IMG/VR virus record: IMGVR_UViG_3300045996_001187
Span: 1-56,492 of that record
Origin: a virus
Reading direction: 5' to 3' (one strand)
DNA: 56,492 nucleotides
In this document: piece after piece, positions 25,235 through 33,231 of the stretch
Layout: each line of letters begins with the position of its first letter
Numbering within the stretch: position 1 is the first letter of the stretch
Translations under genes and position numbers: made by a program
The notes under the pieces: model-generated
Told to the model about the DNA's origin: nothing
The model's input: only the letters and a program-made list of their open reading frames with translations
Database searches by the model: none

Positions 25235-26957
25235 CTTCGCCCCCTATAACTCCAACCTTCGCCCCCACAACCCGCCGGGCCGTCGCTTCGTCACTCCCCT
25301 GCTCGACCAACAAGGCCACAACCTCGTCATCGGTCATCACCGGGGCCAGGCCGTCAGTCTGCTTGGGCAGCTTTGCAAGTTGCTTGGCAGTCTTCTTATC
25401 GAATCCCGCCACCTCATACGCCGTCTGAGGTTCGGTGCCGTTGAGAATGAACTGGCCCGCCAGTGTCGCGCGCTCCATAAGAACCGCCAGGTTGTTCTCG
25501 GCCTCGCGCTCCAGCTTATTCAACTCACCAGACACATCCTCGATGCCCTGCAACACCATCGCAGTTTCTTTGCTCACCTGACCGGCGGCAGCAAGCTCGA
25601 TTAGCGCGCGCCGCTCCTCGGGCGTCAATGGTCCGGCATCGGGCTTGACATCGACCCGCACCCGATAGTTCTTCTTGAACCGCTCCAGGAGTCCCGTGTC
25701 GTTAGCAGTCTTGCACGCCATGCAAATAACTGTCGTTAACAAGTCGCGCATCACCTTCTCGACCTTCGGCTTGGTTTTGAGAAGGGAGTCCGCAAACTCG
25801 CCGCGCGCCTGCACCCTCGAAACAGCGGAAACCGTTGCATCGCCACTAATCAGCACGTGGAGCTGATTACACGATTCTAAAAGCTGGAACTTCATGTGCA
25901 TAATATCGGCGCGTATCGGCGAAGAGTCGACGGGCTCTTCGATAACGAGCTGCCCCGCGCCCGGCCGCCGGTTTCCATCCTTATCGACATAGCTGGTGGA
26001 CTGCCACTGCATGATGGAAGACGGCCCAACGGTCGGGTCGGTCGGCGCTCCCGTATCCGGGTCGGTGGCGCGTTCGATGTTGACGGTATGGCGGGCTCTG
26101 AAACCGGCGTAAGCGGCATTCTTGGGCAGGATGAAGTTCAGGAAGTTCAATTTGCGCTGCAGGGCGATTTGCGGCTTGCCGATGAGCGGCTTATTGGTTG
26201 TCGCCTGATAAATCCATATCCGGCCATTACAGTCGTCCCGACGCTCGCTATCTTCCTCGATGACATCGTCTACAAAGGTTCTAAAGACTGTCTGCCCATC
26301 GGTGTCAACGAATGTCACATCGGCCTTACTCACCGTCTTGGTGCCGGTATCTTCAGCATAGAGATAGATCCCGTAAGGCTTCATCGATCCCTTATCGACA
26401 TACACCCCAGCGGCTTCCCATGAGGGCGCTTCGAAGTAGAAGTAATCGACAGCCTTCCGCACATCGCTTGCAGTGAGGATGCCGGTATCCGGGATGGTGT
26501 CAGGCGGGATTAGGAAACGAAGCACACCGCGGCCGGAACAGTAGTTGGTCACATAGTCATACATGACGCTCTGGCCATCGTTATTGTCATAGAACGCCCC
26601 CAGCGCCTCGTTAAGAATAGCCAGGTCGCTTTCCTCCTCAGCGCTCAACTTCTGCCCCTCCTTGAGTTCCCGATTCAGTTCCACTTCGAACGCCATTTCG
26701 CGGCCAATCACGCCGGTCACGTGCCGGTCGGTGATTTCCTCGATAAGTGGGATGGGTACTTGGTCCTTTTCAAGACTGACCAGCGTTGGGCCATAGCCTT
26801 CCATGTCGGTTGGAATGGCTGGCCCGCCCCACTGCGTCCCGCCTTGCCAGTGGTCGCCCTCCCCGAACCTGCGACTCACAACCATAGTTGGGCGGTCGGC
26901 ATCGAGAGCGTCCACGAGAGCTTTTGCGTCTGAGTATTTGGTGATTTCGGTAGCCAT
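25227..26957 (-). CDS. Portal protein
   Basis: 576 residues, six bases after the large terminase gene. Contains 'RHVTGVIGREMAFEVELNREL', a long central beta/alpha core and 'CNQLHVLISGDATVSAVSRVQARGEFADSLLKT', similar to portals that carry the stem and crown helices; C-terminal helices are Glu/Lys-rich. Forms the dodecameric DNA channel at the capsid vertex. No good ribosome site; probably coupled to terL. Confidence 0.85.
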   Translation of the reverse strand: MATEITKYSDAKALVDALDADRPTMVVSRRFGEGDHWQGGTQWGGPAIPTDMEGYGPTLVSLEKDQVPIPLIEEITDRHVTGVIGREMAFEVELNRELKEGQKLSAEEESDLAILNEALGAFYDNNDGQSVMYDYVTNYCSGRGVLRFLIPPDTIPDTGILTASDVRKAVDYFYFEAPSWEAAGVYVDKGSMKPYGIYLYAEDTGTKTVSKADVTFVDTDGQTVFRTFVDDVIEEDSERRDDCNGRIWIYQATTNKPLIGKPQIALQRKLNFLNFILPKNAAYAGFRARHTVNIERATDPDTGAPTDPTVGPSSIMQWQSTSYVDKDGNRRPGAGQLVIEEPVDSSPIRADIMHMKFQLLESCNQLHVLISGDATVSAVSRVQARGEFADSLLKTKPKVEKVMRDLLTTVICMACKTANDTGLLERFKKNYRVRVDVKPDAGPLTPEERRALIELAAAGQVSKETAMVLQGIEDVSGELNKLEREAENNLAVLMERATLAGQFILNGTEPQTAYEVAGFDKKTAKQLAKLPKQTDGLAPVMTDDEVVALLVEQGSDEATARRVVGAKVGVIGGEDE

Positions 26958-26963
26958 GGTTAA

Positions 26964-28544
26964 TTAACTGAAGAACTTCTTTTTAACGACGGTCGATTGA
27001 GCGGCCGGCGGTGCTTCTGCCTTTAACATCAAATCCGTCAAAATCCACACCGCTGCATCCAATCGGTTCGGCGACGGCTCCCCGGGCACCCAGGAGCACA
27101 TCTCAGACTCAAGCGCCACGAACTCGCCCACATGATGCACTCTGCCGTCCTCGTAAAGCTTCTGAACCGGTTCTGCCCGGGTGAGCTTGCCCCGACTCGC
27201 ATGAACCAACTTCACCCGTGGCGCATTCGGTATCGTGCCAATCGTGATCTCCACCATCTCGCCGCCATTATTCGACTCCGCAACCAACACATCACCGCCA
27301 TGCTGGTGGTACCCATCGACTGCTGCACTAGCCCAGACCTTCGGGCTCCCCTGCACTGACTTGTCATCGAAGACATAGCCGTGGATCACGTCGTTTACCT
27401 TGGCAATGCCCGCCACGATTACGCCGGCTTCATCTCCGGTCGAAGTTGCGGACGGGTCCACCCCGACCCCGACACGTATCAGGTCCGGCATCTCTGACCA
27501 CGAAATTCGATGTGCCTCAATATCCCGCTTGCGGTCCCATAGCCCGTTTTCATCGTCGTCAACTTCCTGTTGCGCCTCTCGTAGAAACGCCGCCCTGCCC
27601 CATTCATTTAACTGTTTCTCGCACGTCTCAAGGCTCTGTCCCTGCCAGGTCGGAGTGCCTGCCGTGATCCGGTAATAGGTCAAACCATTCTCGCCTGTGG
27701 TTGGCTCGAACTCCAGTCCGACCACCGCAGCCTCTACGGTCGGCACTTCCCGGGTGAGGAGGAAATCAGCGCGGCCATCGGCCAGTTGTGAAACGATGCC
27801 ATCCTTGTGTATTTTGTTCTGCACAAATAAAATGGCGCAGTCGCTCGAACCTGCCGGAAGTATCGACTCCGTAATTGTTTCGATCTTCTTTTGGACTTGC
27901 TCCGGTTTTTCATGGCGTTTATCGATGTCATCAAAAATAATCAGGTCCGGCCGGTAGTCGTCCAGCTTAACGCCGCGACTAGCCGCATCCAAACCGAGAG
28001 CCAACACATTAAACCCTGTCTCGCATCGAATCAGGTCAACGCTCCAGCCCTTCGAGTGCCCATACTTGCCGACCGCCCGCCCAATATTCAGGTCTTCTAA
28101 CTTCCCGGCTACGGCCTGAACGTGCGTGTTGGCCCGGTCCTGAGTCTCAGAGACATAGAGCACGAAACGCCGCGCCGGCCGCTTCTCGCCGTTCACTTCT
28201 ACGATGCGGGTGCCGATGCGCACACATCCCAGTTCCGCTGTGCTCGACTTGGCCCCGCCACGAGGCCACACATCCACCCTGGGACGCGGGCGGACTCCCG
28301 GGGTTAGGGCTTCGAACCACTCCCATAGCCGCACATGGCGATCCGCAAACGGGTGCTCCGTTGCCCGAGGGAAACGTTCCTTAAGCCACTGCCGCCACCC
28401 TGCCGAATTATCAATGTACTTGCCCGTTGCCTTAATGCCCCGGTGCCTGCCAGCTACTTTAGCCGCCGTGGAAGATGGAGTCGATAACTTGGTCCGCTGT
28501 GTCCGGCGGGCAAACTTCCCTAATTTTACGGATGACGATATCAA
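26964..28544 (-). CDS. terL: Terminase large subunit
   Basis: 526 residues. ATPase: Walker A-like 'PRGGAKSS' (about 94-101), Walker B 'DLIIFDDID' (200-208). Nuclease: 'GVDPSAT' with Asp363 and later 'ESNNGGEM' and 'NRLDAAVW', the RNase H-like acidic triad. No ATG/GTG is available early; TTG at 28544 has AAGGTGG nine bases upstream, so I use it, giving an 86-base overlap with the small subunit. It packages DNA into the prohead through the portal. Confidence 0.92.
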   Translation of the reverse strand: MISSSVKLGKFARRTQRTKLSTPSSTAAKVAGRHRGIKATGKYIDNSAGWRQWLKERFPRATEHPFADRHVRLWEWFEALTPGVRPRPRVDVWPRGGAKSSTAELGCVRIGTRIVEVNGEKRPARRFVLYVSETQDRANTHVQAVAGKLEDLNIGRAVGKYGHSKGWSVDLIRCETGFNVLALGLDAASRGVKLDDYRPDLIIFDDIDKRHEKPEQVQKKIETITESILPAGSSDCAILFVQNKIHKDGIVSQLADGRADFLLTREVPTVEAAVVGLEFEPTTGENGLTYYRITAGTPTWQGQSLETCEKQLNEWGRAAFLREAQQEVDDDENGLWDRKRDIEAHRISWSEMPDLIRVGVGVDPSATSTGDEAGVIVAGIAKVNDVIHGYVFDDKSVQGSPKVWASAAVDGYHQHGGDVLVAESNNGGEMVEITIGTIPNAPRVKLVHASRGKLTRAEPVQKLYEDGRVHHVGEFVALESEMCSWVPGEPSPNRLDAAVWILTDLMLKAEAPPAAQSTVVKKKFFS

Positions 28545-28785
28545 GTTCAGCGTCCACCTTTTCTTGAATCAAAATGTCATCGCCGCTCTTGGGAGTGCCA
28601 TAGATGCGGTCGAAAATGAAAGCAGCGCATCGGACATCAGCGGCTTTTGCCCGGGCCACAATCGCATTGATAATCTGCTTGCGGTCTTCGTCCGGGCACG
28701 CCTCATCCAACAGGGATTTAAGCTCATCGGATACCGATTTCTTTTTACGCCCTGAGTTATTTCGTGCTCCACCATGACTTGCCAT
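28459..28785 (-). CDS. terS: Terminase small subunit
   Basis: 108 residues, opening with 'GGARNNSGRKKK', the signature start of many phage small terminases, followed by helical DNA-binding and oligomerisation segments. Overlaps terL by 86 bases. Recognises the packaging site. Shares its N-terminal motif with the regulator-like protein at 3032. Confidence 0.85.
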   Translation of the reverse strand: MASHGGARNNSGRKKKSVSDELKSLLDEACPDEDRKQIINAIVARAKAADVRCAAFIFDRIYGTPKSGDDILIQEKVDAELDIVIRKIREVCPPDTADQVIDSIFHGG

Positions 28786-28839
28786 TTAACTCAACTTGAA
28801 AAAACTTGAAAAAATCAAGTGGGTTCTCACCCCCGCCCC

Positions 28840-29031
28840 TCAACCGCCTCCAACCCTCTGCCAGGGTTCCGGTTTGAATGTCCCTGCCCCTCGGTCAACT
28901 GCGTCTTCAATCATGGATTGAATCTCCGAATACCACAGTGACTCGCGGGGTACCGCACCAGTCACATTGACCCAATCCTCTAGCTCTGCAACCGCCTCAG
29001 ACTTCTGTTTTTTAATTTCATCCTCGGTCAT
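28840..29031 (-). CDS. Hypothetical small protein upstream of terminase
   Basis: 63 residues; charged N-terminal helix, then 'ESLWYSEIQSMIEDAVDRGAGTF' and a Gly-rich end. Lies between the lysis genes and terS. Function unknown. Confidence 0.65.
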   Translation of the reverse strand: MTEDEIKKQKSEAVAELEDWVNVTGAVPRESLWYSEIQSMIEDAVDRGAGTFKPEPWQRVGGG

Positions 29032-29052
29032 GCTTCAACCGCCTCCAACAAC

Positions 29053-29478
29053 TCAACAACTACCAGGGCTACGCGCCTTCGCCTCAACTGTATGAGGCAT
29101 CACGCCCTTAATCTGCTCGATAATCTCGTGTCCGTGCCGCTTGAGTTTCGCTATCTCTTTACGCCTGGCCGGGTCGTCATTCCCAATGTCTTCGATAAGC
29201 GCTAAGGCATCCTGAACGAAGGTCACGAAGAACGACATCAAGTACAACTCTGTCGCCCGCTTTTCTGCGTCTTGCGCCTCCTTAGCAACGAACTTTCGTT
29301 CCATCGAAACAACTTCGCGCTCCAGGGCGTCTATGCGAGCATCGCGGGCCGCTATGGCATCCTCTAGCTTGGTTAGGCGATTGAATCGATTGTTGACCCA
29401 CGCAACGATAAGAGAAGCCGCCAGGGTAAGAATAGCGCCCAAAATAAGATTGAGAGTTTCTTTACCCACATCGTGCAT
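29053..29478 (-). CDS. Membrane-anchored coiled-coil protein (spanin/holin-like)
   Basis: 141 residues; GTG at 29469 may be the better start because GAGGGG touches the upstream ATG. One N-terminal transmembrane helix ('LNLILGAILTLAASLIVAWV'), then a long Arg/Glu/Asp heptad region, and a second weak hydrophobic patch. This is the shape of an inner-membrane spanin or accessory holin. Located directly after the endolysin, so a lysis role is likely. No separate lipoprotein spanin was found. Confidence 0.65.
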   Translation of the reverse strand: MHDVGKETLNLILGAILTLAASLIVAWVNNRFNRLTKLEDAIAARDARIDALEREVVSMERKFVAKEAQDAEKRATELYLMSFFVTFVQDALALIEDIGNDDPARRKEIAKLKRHGHEIIEQIKGVMPHTVEAKARSPGSC

Positions 29479-29595
29479 CCCCTCGGTTCGTTAAGCAAGT
29501 CATTGTTATAATTTCGGTCATCGTCATATCCTAGCTCTTCAGGTGTGGCGTTAGTCTCCGGCACTAGTGGACGCTGGTGTCGGAGGCGTCTTCTG

Positions 29596-30363
29596 TTATC
29601 GACTTACTGTTATTTCTCCCGGCTTGACATCCAGCCTCAGCCCCGAAAACTCCGCCAGTGCCCTTACCGGCAGCAGTGCGTGTTCGCCCATAAACTTCGG
29701 CTGCACTGATACTTCCCGGCCATTCAGGGTCACAGCCTGTGCGTCCTGATTCCATCCGACCTCAAGCCCCAGAGAGTTCCCCCAGTCCCGAGCGCCTACC
29801 CATGCAGTACCGTTCTGAATGACGGCGCGTATCTTTTTCGCGCCAATAGCAACGTCCCAGGACTTCTCCTTGGCTTCCTCGCACAGATTGCCCCACCGAA
29901 CGAACACATAGCGTTCACTCATGGTGCGCGATAGCGAATAGACGCCGTTGCCGTTGGCACTCCCGTTGTCGTTCGTATTGCCTTCGACTGTCTTGAACTT
30001 CCCGGCCGCCACGGAGGCCACAAAGCCGGTATGGATAGCGTCGTTGCGGCTCGACTTGCTCAGCAGCAAAAAAACGTCCCCCGCTTTCGGTGACGTATCG
30101 AGAATCTTATTGCGCCGCGCCCAATCGAGAATGAAGTCGCAAGAGGCAGTGGGGATCCACGGGTATTCCTTCAGTAAACCCACAGTGATGGAGTGCGCGA
30201 TACACCAATTGACGAACGCTGCGCACCAGGGCCATCCAGAGCCACCCAGCGTTGTGGTGGCCTGATACTCCTGGACGCGCTTGCCCCGGTTGGACGAACC
30301 AATTTCACGGACGCCAATCTCGCCTACTGCGATACCGATAGCGTCTCTGACAATGGGATTCAC
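29596..30363 (-). CDS. CHAP endolysin with copper-amine-oxidase-like C-terminal domain
   Basis: 255 residues, GTG start behind GAGGTGG, overlapping the holin-like stop by four bases. CHAP amidase/endopeptidase domain at 1-160: catalytic Cys47 in 'GWPWCAAF', His111 in 'AIHTGFV', and 'VEGNTNDNG' after it. The last 80 residues ('AWVGARDWGNSLGLEVGWNQDAQAV', 'LLPVRALAEF') match the copper-amine-oxidase N-terminal-like wall-binding domain. No signal peptide, so release depends on the holin. Confidence 0.9.
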   Translation of the reverse strand: MNPIVRDAIGIAVGEIGVREIGSSNRGKRVQEYQATTTLGGSGWPWCAAFVNWCIAHSITVGLLKEYPWIPTASCDFILDWARRNKILDTSPKAGDVFLLLSKSSRNDAIHTGFVASVAAGKFKTVEGNTNDNGSANGNGVYSLSRTMSERYVFVRWGNLCEEAKEKSWDVAIGAKKIRAVIQNGTAWVGARDWGNSLGLEVGWNQDAQAVTLNGREVSVQPKFMGEHALLPVRALAEFSGLRLDVKPGEITVSR

Positions 30364-30812
30364 AGAACCACCTCGCGGTCAATGGGCAGCATGTCTGGAA
30401 TGTCAGCCACGGTTTTTCGATCGACGCGCCTATCCACTACTCCAATCTTTGCCAGTTCGGTACCGACGATACCCTTAGCGACCGCTTCGAAGTCCACGGA
30501 CTCAACAGCACCCAGAGGGGGCAGGCAATCGGCTACCGACGGGTTGGAGGCATTGATTGCAGCCGTAGATACTGCCGCGTCCTTTTTCTTCTCGCTATGG
30601 TTCCACGAGCCAACAACGGCAGCGATCGCTACAAATGCGCCGATCGTAACTTGAACTTTACTGTCGATCGACACGCCCTCAGTGCGCCAAGTTGCGACAG
30701 CCGCACCAGCGGCACCCACCGCTGTAGTCACCATCGAAATAAAAGTGCGATCGGTCAGTCGAGCCCACCATGGAGGGCGTACCATGCTTTCAGCGTGTTG
30801 TAAGACGTCCAT
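30360..30812 (-). CDS. Holin-like protein
   Basis: 150 residues with two hydrophobic helices near the N-terminus ('FISMVTTAVGAAGAAVATW' and 'VQVTIGAFVAIAAVVGSW') and an unusually long polar C-terminal tail. Directly upstream of, and coupled to, the endolysin gene, the classical holin-lysin order. Assigned from topology and position. Confidence 0.75.
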   Translation of the reverse strand: MDVLQHAESMVRPPWWARLTDRTFISMVTTAVGAAGAAVATWRTEGVSIDSKVQVTIGAFVAIAAVVGSWNHSEKKKDAAVSTAAINASNPSVADCLPPLGAVESVDFEAVAKGIVGTELAKIGVVDRRVDRKTVADIPDMLPIDREVVL

Positions 30813-30870
30813 AACTTTTTAGACTCCCTCAATCTCCCACCGTGCCAACTCGCGATTACAACTCAATCCG

Positions 30871-31293
30871 TTACGATTGCAACGCCAAAAAAGCGGCTTC
30901 GACGCGACTTTCGACATCATTCATAATGCCGGACGGCACTTCAAGATAAAGCGCTTTGATAGCTTTCCGCGCTTCGGCAACCTCTGGACACTGATCATCC
31001 TCGGCAGGACCGTATGTTGCTTCGAAAATATCAGGCTTGCACGGGTAAATCTCACCCTGCACGCCTTGAATGATGTAATCGCCCCACGAGACCAGAAGCG
31101 GCCCTTCCAGAGTGCCGATTGAAATAGTACCGTCGCCGGTCCCTTCAATGGTCGGATACAGCGATCCAACTTCGCCGCGTTCCTTTTGCCATGCCTGCCC
31201 CATCCAACCGGGCCAATCCCGGTTATCAGTGCGTCGCTCCTGCGTCATCTGAAATGCTTCAACTACAATCGGCTTTTTCTTGAATTTTGGCAT
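30871..31293 (-). CDS. Conserved phage protein (GDYIIQGVQGEIYPCKPDIFEATY)
   Basis: 140 residues. The C-terminal part has the widespread phage motif 'GDYIIQGVQGEIYPCKPDIF', and the N-terminus 'KFKKKPIVVEAFQMT' also belongs to that family. Function is unknown even though the family is common near lysis or early genes. ATG overlaps the preceding stop by one base (TGATG). Confidence 0.8.
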   Translation of the reverse strand: MPKFKKKPIVVEAFQMTQERRTDNRDWPGWMGQAWQKERGEVGSLYPTIEGTGDGTISIGTLEGPLLVSWGDYIIQGVQGEIYPCKPDIFEATYGPAEDDQCPEVAEARKAIKALYLEVPSGIMNDVESRVEAAFLALQS

Positions 31294-31508
31294 CAGTAAT
31301 CAATCTCCCACTTCGCAATCGCCCGGTTACACCATTCGCACGAATACCCCGTATCTGTCTCCAACAACATCCCAGTCGTCAAACATCTCGGACACCTGGG
31401 CCTTAGCTTCGAATACGAACCGGATTCCATCTCTCTTTGTCCTAGCCATTCGTCATGGCGGCACAGCGATTCGACTGCCCGTTCGAGTTCATTCAGGCTA
31501 TCGGCCAT
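31293..31508 (-). CDS. Small zinc-ribbon protein
   Basis: 71 residues from the ATG at 31508 behind AGGTCA. Helical N-terminus and a C-terminal zinc ribbon: Cys-Pro-Arg-Cys then Cys-Glu-Trp-Cys about 15 residues later. A nucleic-acid or protein adaptor is likely. Confidence 0.7.
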   Translation of the reverse strand: MADSLNELERAVESLCRHDEWLGQREMESGSYSKLRPRCPRCLTTGMLLETDTGYSCEWCNRAIAKWEIDY

Positions 31509-31604
31509 GACGTGACCTGGTTGCCCCGAGCCGGTAAAGCCATGCCCCAACGGAAGCTCCACAGAGAAACCCGAACATAGTGCCCCAGAGGAACGCCTCA
31601 AACA

Positions 31605-31847
31605 TCACTCTGTATCCTCCCGGTAACAGGTGCCGTCTGTGTCAGGGCGCGGCTTGCTCAGTTCGGCCTTTATATCTTCGAGGTCGCCATCAGAAAATCC
31701 TTCAAGGTCACGGGCAGTCAGTAGTGGCTTGGCCGGACCAGATTCAGCTAACATTCGGTCAAATTCAGACATGTCTCCGAAGTCATCCGGAAGTTCCATT
31801 TCGCCATGCGACCAGGCGTTTTCTGATTGTTTCGGTGTGATGCTCAT
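31605..31847 (-). CDS. Hypothetical acidic protein, first late gene
   Basis: 80 residues from the ATG at 31847 (the frame extends to a TTG at 31868). Acidic, probably disordered, with Met/Glu/Asp-rich segments. It is the first gene after the structured late leader and terminator, so any leader-based control acts first here. Confidence 0.65.
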   Translation of the reverse strand: MSITPKQSENAWSHGEMELPDDFGDMSEFDRMLAESGPAKPLLTARDLEGFSDGDLEDIKAELSKPRPDTDGTCYREDTE

Positions 31848-31912
31848 AAAAGGTGCCTGTCTCTCCAAGCTGTCAAGCCTCTGGGCTCTCTTGTTGTCCC
31901 TGCGATCAGGCC

Positions 31913-31997
31913 CCCGGCTTTCAGGTCACATTCTGTCGTCCGTGTGATACGCCTACCTTCATTGGGTAGTAGGCCCCGCCTTTAATCCAAAGCCGGT
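31913..31997. ncRNA. Compact multi-stem element in late leader
   Basis: Closed by a perfect 8-bp helix (CCGGCTTT at 31914-31921 region with AAAGCCGG near 31989-31996). Inside are a TCACA/TGTGA hairpin and a GCCTAC/GTAGGC hairpin whose loop can alternatively pair CTACC/GGGTAG. About 85 nt, between the late-leader terminator and the first late gene. Could be an antiterminator-recruiting RNA (like HK022 put) or a riboswitch; no class recognised. Confidence 0.45.
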
Positions 31998-32004
31998 GCG
32001 ACGA

Positions 32005-32022
32005 AAAGCCCCTCAGGGCGTT
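32005..32022 (-). terminator. Leftward terminator after tRNA-like module
   Basis: Minus strand GCCC-TGAG-GGGC followed by TTTT, starting just after the CCA-like end of the tRNA-like element. The stem is short (4-5 bp), so termination may be partial. It separates the leader RNA from the late genes. Confidence 0.5.
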
Positions 32023-32130
32023 GGCAGCCATGGTAGGAATCGAACCTACTTCGCCGATAGTTGCGGCCCTGTCGCGCCAACCGGTGTTGCTTCAGGACTA
32101 TCGACCGCTTTGCCATTAAGCTACCAGGCT
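32022..32130 (-). tRNA. tRNA-like element with enlarged anticodon arm
   Basis: Minus strand carries a canonical T-arm (GTAGG-TTCGATT-CCTAC), an acceptor 3' strand CATGGCT plus GCCA, and a clear D-arm (GCTT-AATGGCA-AAGC). The paired 5' acceptor strand AGCCTGG has two mismatches. Where the anticodon arm belongs, CGATAGT...ACTATCG pair around a 36-base insert. If the stem is CGATA/TATCG, the first loop bases read GTCCTGA (possible CCU anticodon) and the variable loop is a normal 5 nt. So it is an intron-like insertion, a degenerate tRNA, or the 3' end of a longer RNA. A 7-bp alternative acceptor partner (AGCCGTG) exists at 32285-32279. Confidence 0.4.
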
Positions 32131-32458
32131 AATTGTGCGAGGATACGTTCACTCTACCCCGCGTTACCCTCTCCCTGAACGCTATGACAGGAACTTAACC
32201 CTGACCACCCAGAGGGATATAAGACAACCATGCCCCCGAAGGAACATAGTGGAACATCTGCGCCCTACCATGCACTAACACGGCTCGGACTTCCACACCT
32301 CTCGCGTGTGGCGGGGTCGGCTCCCTGAATCGCTAATGGTTTTGCAAAGCACTATGAGCAACAGGTCTCACCATTCGGAGGTGCCAGGGCAGGTTTATGA
32401 GTCCTACCCCGGCTCCAGGGGACGATGAGGGGCACGCAGGGAGCGACGTGCAATCTAA
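32131..32458 (-). ncRNA. Gene-free structured late leader, 5' part
   Basis: No credible reading frame. Hairpins: GCACG/CGTGC (32432-32451), GGGCAGG/CCTACCC (32387-32409), AATGGT/ACCATT (32335-32340 with 32370-32375), CCACAC/GTGTGG (32293-32311). Together with the tRNA-like end and terminator it would form a leader RNA of about 440 nt from the 32459 promoter box. Confidence 0.5.
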
Positions 32459-32467
32459 AGTATACCC
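32459..32467 (-). promoter_or_regulatory. Late-type promoter box GGGTATACT (main late leader)
   Basis: Third copy of the nonamer, followed by TTAGA, which makes it most like the 5855 copy. Start predicted near 32452, just before the first leader hairpin. A TTGACG lies 21 bases upstream of TATACT, too far for a normal -35. Confidence 0.6.
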
Positions 32468-32525
32468 ATCAGCAAATAAAAATCGCGTCAATTACTAGCA
32501 ATTCATACAACTATGAAATAACTAT

Positions 32526-32762
32526 TCAAAACCTTTTCCATAATCCACTCTTGGAATCCGGTTTTTGACGCACTTCTTTGATATAGGCATCCAATTTTAG
32601 AGCTTGTTCGAAAGTGATTTTTCTTCGCTTGCCCTTGCGGAATCGCCCAAGAAAGCTCCGCATGTGGTGATGAACGGCCCCGCTCGAAATACCGTAGCGT
32701 GCGGCGAAGTAAGCGGCATCCCAGAAAGGTCTATCGTCGGTTATGGGGGGGAGGTTAGGCAT
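32526..32762 (-). CDS. Small HTH-like protein, candidate late-gene activator
   Basis: 78 residues from the ATG at 32762 behind GGAGG. Residues 15-40 ('DAAYFAARYGISSGAVHHHMRSF') look like a helix-turn-helix, followed by a basic 'RKGKRRKITF' strand and a C-terminal helix. It is the last gene of the early operon and lies directly upstream of the late promoter, the place of lambda Q or of RinA/ArpU-type activators. Function inferred from location and fold. Confidence 0.6.
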   Translation of the reverse strand: MPNLPPITDDRPFWDAAYFAARYGISSGAVHHHMRSFLGRFRKGKRRKITFEQALKLDAYIKEVRQKPDSKSGLWKRF

Positions 32763-33231
32763 TTTGGGTGGCCTCCGGTTCGTAGATAAACACGTTGTCC
32801 GGCAAGCACTCCAAAAGCGGTAGAACATCCTCGCGATTCAACTGGCCCGCACCGATGCCGGGGAAGTTGAGGGCGATGCGGGTGTAGTGAATCGAAGTCT
32901 CGGCAAGCCCCTTGAGACTGAGTTCAATCAATGACAACCGCGCAGGTTCATGCCAGTGAATTTTGACTTGCAAAATACCGATGTCGGTGTCGGGAGCATC
33001 AAGTCGAGGCGGGAACGCCAATGCTCCATAATACGTACCAGAGCCGCCCTTTGCCCTGATTGCACGCCCTGCCTCGCCGGGCAACCACGGATACCGTTGT
33101 TTAGCCTCCAGCGCCGCACCCTTGCCCATCACGAGCTCACCGCGACTATTCAGGGTGCTGTTAGCGGTCACGAGTATCAGGTCAGCCCGGCCTACTTCGT
33201 CCCACAGATTTCCCTTAACGAATGTTGGCAT
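32755..33231 (-). CDS. Macro-domain protein
   Basis: 158 residues from the ATG at 33231 behind GGAGGGG. Macro-domain features: 'VKGNLWD', 'ILVTANSTLNSRGELVMGKGAAL', and a later 'NFPGIGAGQLNREDV' ADP-ribose loop. It resembles single-domain TARG1/DarG-like macro proteins that bind or remove ADP-ribose. In a phage this could counter ADP-ribosylating toxins or NAD-derived signalling defence (inference). Confidence 0.8.
   Translation of the reverse strand: MPTFVKGNLWDEVGRADLILVTANSTLNSRGELVMGKGAALEAKQRYPWLPGEAGRAIRAKGGSGTYYGALAFPPRLDAPDTDIGILQVKIHWHEPARLSLIELSLKGLAETSIHYTRIALNFPGIGAGQLNREDVLPLLECLPDNVFIYEPEATQNA

Noticed and set aside
29373-29564. Embedded outer spanin overlapping the 29053 gene
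   Set aside because: Hydrophobic stretch but no lipobox, GTG start without ribosome site.
32022-32290. tmRNA with tag ending Leu-Val-Ala-stop, or RNase P RNA (GGAAGTCCGAGCC at 32285-32300)
   Set aside because: No tmRNA 5' GG-TTCGAC region and no RNase P conserved 3' motif; similarities are short.
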